Virus record (IMG/VR): IMGVR_UViG_3300005912_000001
Span: 1-40,245 of that record
Source of the DNA: a virus
Direction: 5' to 3' (one strand)
DNA: 40,245 nt
Shown one piece after another: positions 39,670 to 40,245 of the stretch. The notes beneath the pieces are model-generated. The model did not search any database, was not told the DNA's origin, and worked only from the letters and a program-made list of their open reading frames with translations. How positions within the stretch are numbered: the first letter of the stretch is position 1; every line of letters begins with the position of its first letter. Both the position numbers and the translations under genes were made by a program.

Positions 39670-39785
39670 GCGCCGCGAACACCCGCGCCGCCCCGCGCCC
39701 CCCCCCAGGACTAAGGAATCTTTTTTTTTACGCGAAAAATAGAACGGGTTCCGCTCTGCACCACCTTTTCACACACGAAGCATGA
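39666..39785 (+). CDS. Very small protein (39 aa) with homopolymer runs
   Basis: The frame is linked by ATGA to both neighbours and preceded by AGGAGGGG, which argues for translation. The product has P-R-P-P-P-G-L and an aromatic pair. It contains a run of nine C (39698-39706) and nine T (39721-39729), where sequencing errors or slippage are likely; the reading frame may be wrong. It may serve mainly to couple translation to the PLD-like gene. Confidence 0.4.
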   Translation: MSAANTRAAPRPPPGLRNLFFYAKNRTGSALHHLFTHEA

Positions 39786-40245
39786 CAAAACCAGAAAACG
39801 CGCGCGAAACCTCCGACGAATTCGACGGACTACCGACTCCAGACCTCACGGGATTTCAAGATCCGGACTTTGATGACATTCACGGACTCGATTTTGAGGC
39901 AGTCGTCAATGGACTCGATAAAACTGAGGAGGAAGTGACTCCGATCGGGAAGCCGCGCAAACTGAAAGCCGGAGAAGCGACCGGACTCGGAGGGCGAGCC
40001 GTCTCGATGACGCGACGAACGAAGCGAAAAATCTTCTATGATCTCGCGACTTCGAAACGCGCGGTCAGTGCGATTGGAAAACTTCCGGATCCCGAGGAAT
40101 CTTTTCATTGCCTGATGGGTGGAGACTATCACGGATTCGATCTCGTGATTGCGATCCACTCGCTAGCGGAAGCGCCGATTGATTTCCTTCACCTGACGAC
40201 GCTCGGATTCAATCGCCACAACATGACGCACCTGATCGGGATGCT
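39782..40245 (+). CDS. PLD-like protein, 5' part (continues at position 1)
   Basis: This is the N-terminal part of the 254-residue protein that continues as 1-411 after the circular join; bases 40136-40245 duplicate 1-110. The first 60 residues are acidic, with G-L-P-T-P-D-L-T-G-F. A basic stretch R-R-T-K-R-K-I-F follows near residue 78. The start overlaps the preceding small gene (ATGA), so it ends the early/replication chain and leads into terminase. Confidence 0.75.
   Translation, partial: MTKPENARETSDEFDGLPTPDLTGFQDPDFDDIHGLDFEAVVNGLDKTEEEVTPIGKPRKLKAGEATGLGGRAVSMTRRTKRKIFYDLATSKRAVSAIGKLPDPEESFHCLMGGDYHGFDLVIAIHSLAEAPIDFLHLTTLGFNRHNMTHLIGM
40136..40245. repeat. Terminal direct repeat, right copy
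   Basis: This segment is identical to bases 1-110 and marks the contig as circular or circularly permuted. The non-redundant length is 40,135 bp. Confidence 0.95.

Noticed and set aside
1-40245. CRISPR arrays, complete tRNA genes, insertion sequences, ParA gene
   Set aside because: None were seen: there are no regularly spaced repeats, the only tRNA sequence is the partial one at attP, there is no transposase, and no Walker-type ParA motif in any frame.

Overview
The window is one complete, circular, temperate siphophage (or excised prophage) genome opened at an arbitrary point. Bases 40136-40245 repeat bases 1-110 exactly, so the unique circle is 40,135 bp, and the gene cut by the window ends (39782 to 40135, then 1 to 411) rejoins in frame. 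Gene order is lambda-like: TerS, TerL, a gpW-position gene, portal, S49 protease, probable scaffold, capsid, head-tail joining genes, tail tube, frameshifted G/GT chaperones, tape measure, gpL-like hub, NlpC/P60 (gpK-like) and gpJ-like fibre. The host is probably a Gram-negative bacterium of the Verrucomicrobiota. The integrase, whose box II reads D-L-L-R-H-S with a later G-N-S, resembles integrases of that phylum from memory; the host has not been tested by any search.

Layout. 39.8-3.5 kb: PLD-like protein, terminase, SNase-like nuclease. 3.6-9.5 kb: head genes. 9.2-23.1 kb: tail genes, including two genes with Sec signal peptides placed between tail tube and chaperones. 23.4-25.8 kb: probable lysis/envelope cassette (two lipoproteins, an alpha/beta hydrolase, a membrane-anchored protein). 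25.9-27.4 kb: leftward tyrosine integrase and an attP that carries the 3' half of a tRNA-Ala gene. 27.9-28.5 kb: leftward repressor facing the early operon across a mirror-symmetric operator/promoter. 28.5-36.4 kb: densely overlapping early genes, including an RlpA-like protein, a C5 cytosine methyltransferase and a large ParB-family protein. 36.4-39.7 kb: PrimPol-D5/SF3 replication protein, a primase-associated protein carrying probable origin repeats, and an HTH protein.

Most interesting: the phage encodes a ParB with canonical motifs but no ParA, and the genome carries four perfect 16-bp palindromes that look like parS/Noc sites. TGTTTCCCGGGAAACA occurs once (3529) and TGTTCCGCGCGGAACA three times (3555, 5649, 29919), in different reading frames and once as part of an intergenic pair. 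That pair abuts a second novel element, CGTTGATAGC-N6-TTTGT, found in three copies at the heads of three late gene blocks, which I read as a phage late promoter or activator site. Together they suggest a ParB-clamp (Noc/KorB-like) switch on late genes. A third system is a set of paired 9-bp repeats (TCGGACGGT type) clustered at 38901-39063 around an A+T-rich patch, a candidate replication origin.

All genes except the integrase and repressor are on the + strand. Early genes mostly have strong Shine-Dalgarno sequences and a G-rich coding strand; late structural genes mostly lack Shine-Dalgarno sequences and are C-rich. All functional assignments come from reading motifs and gene order; no database search was possible.
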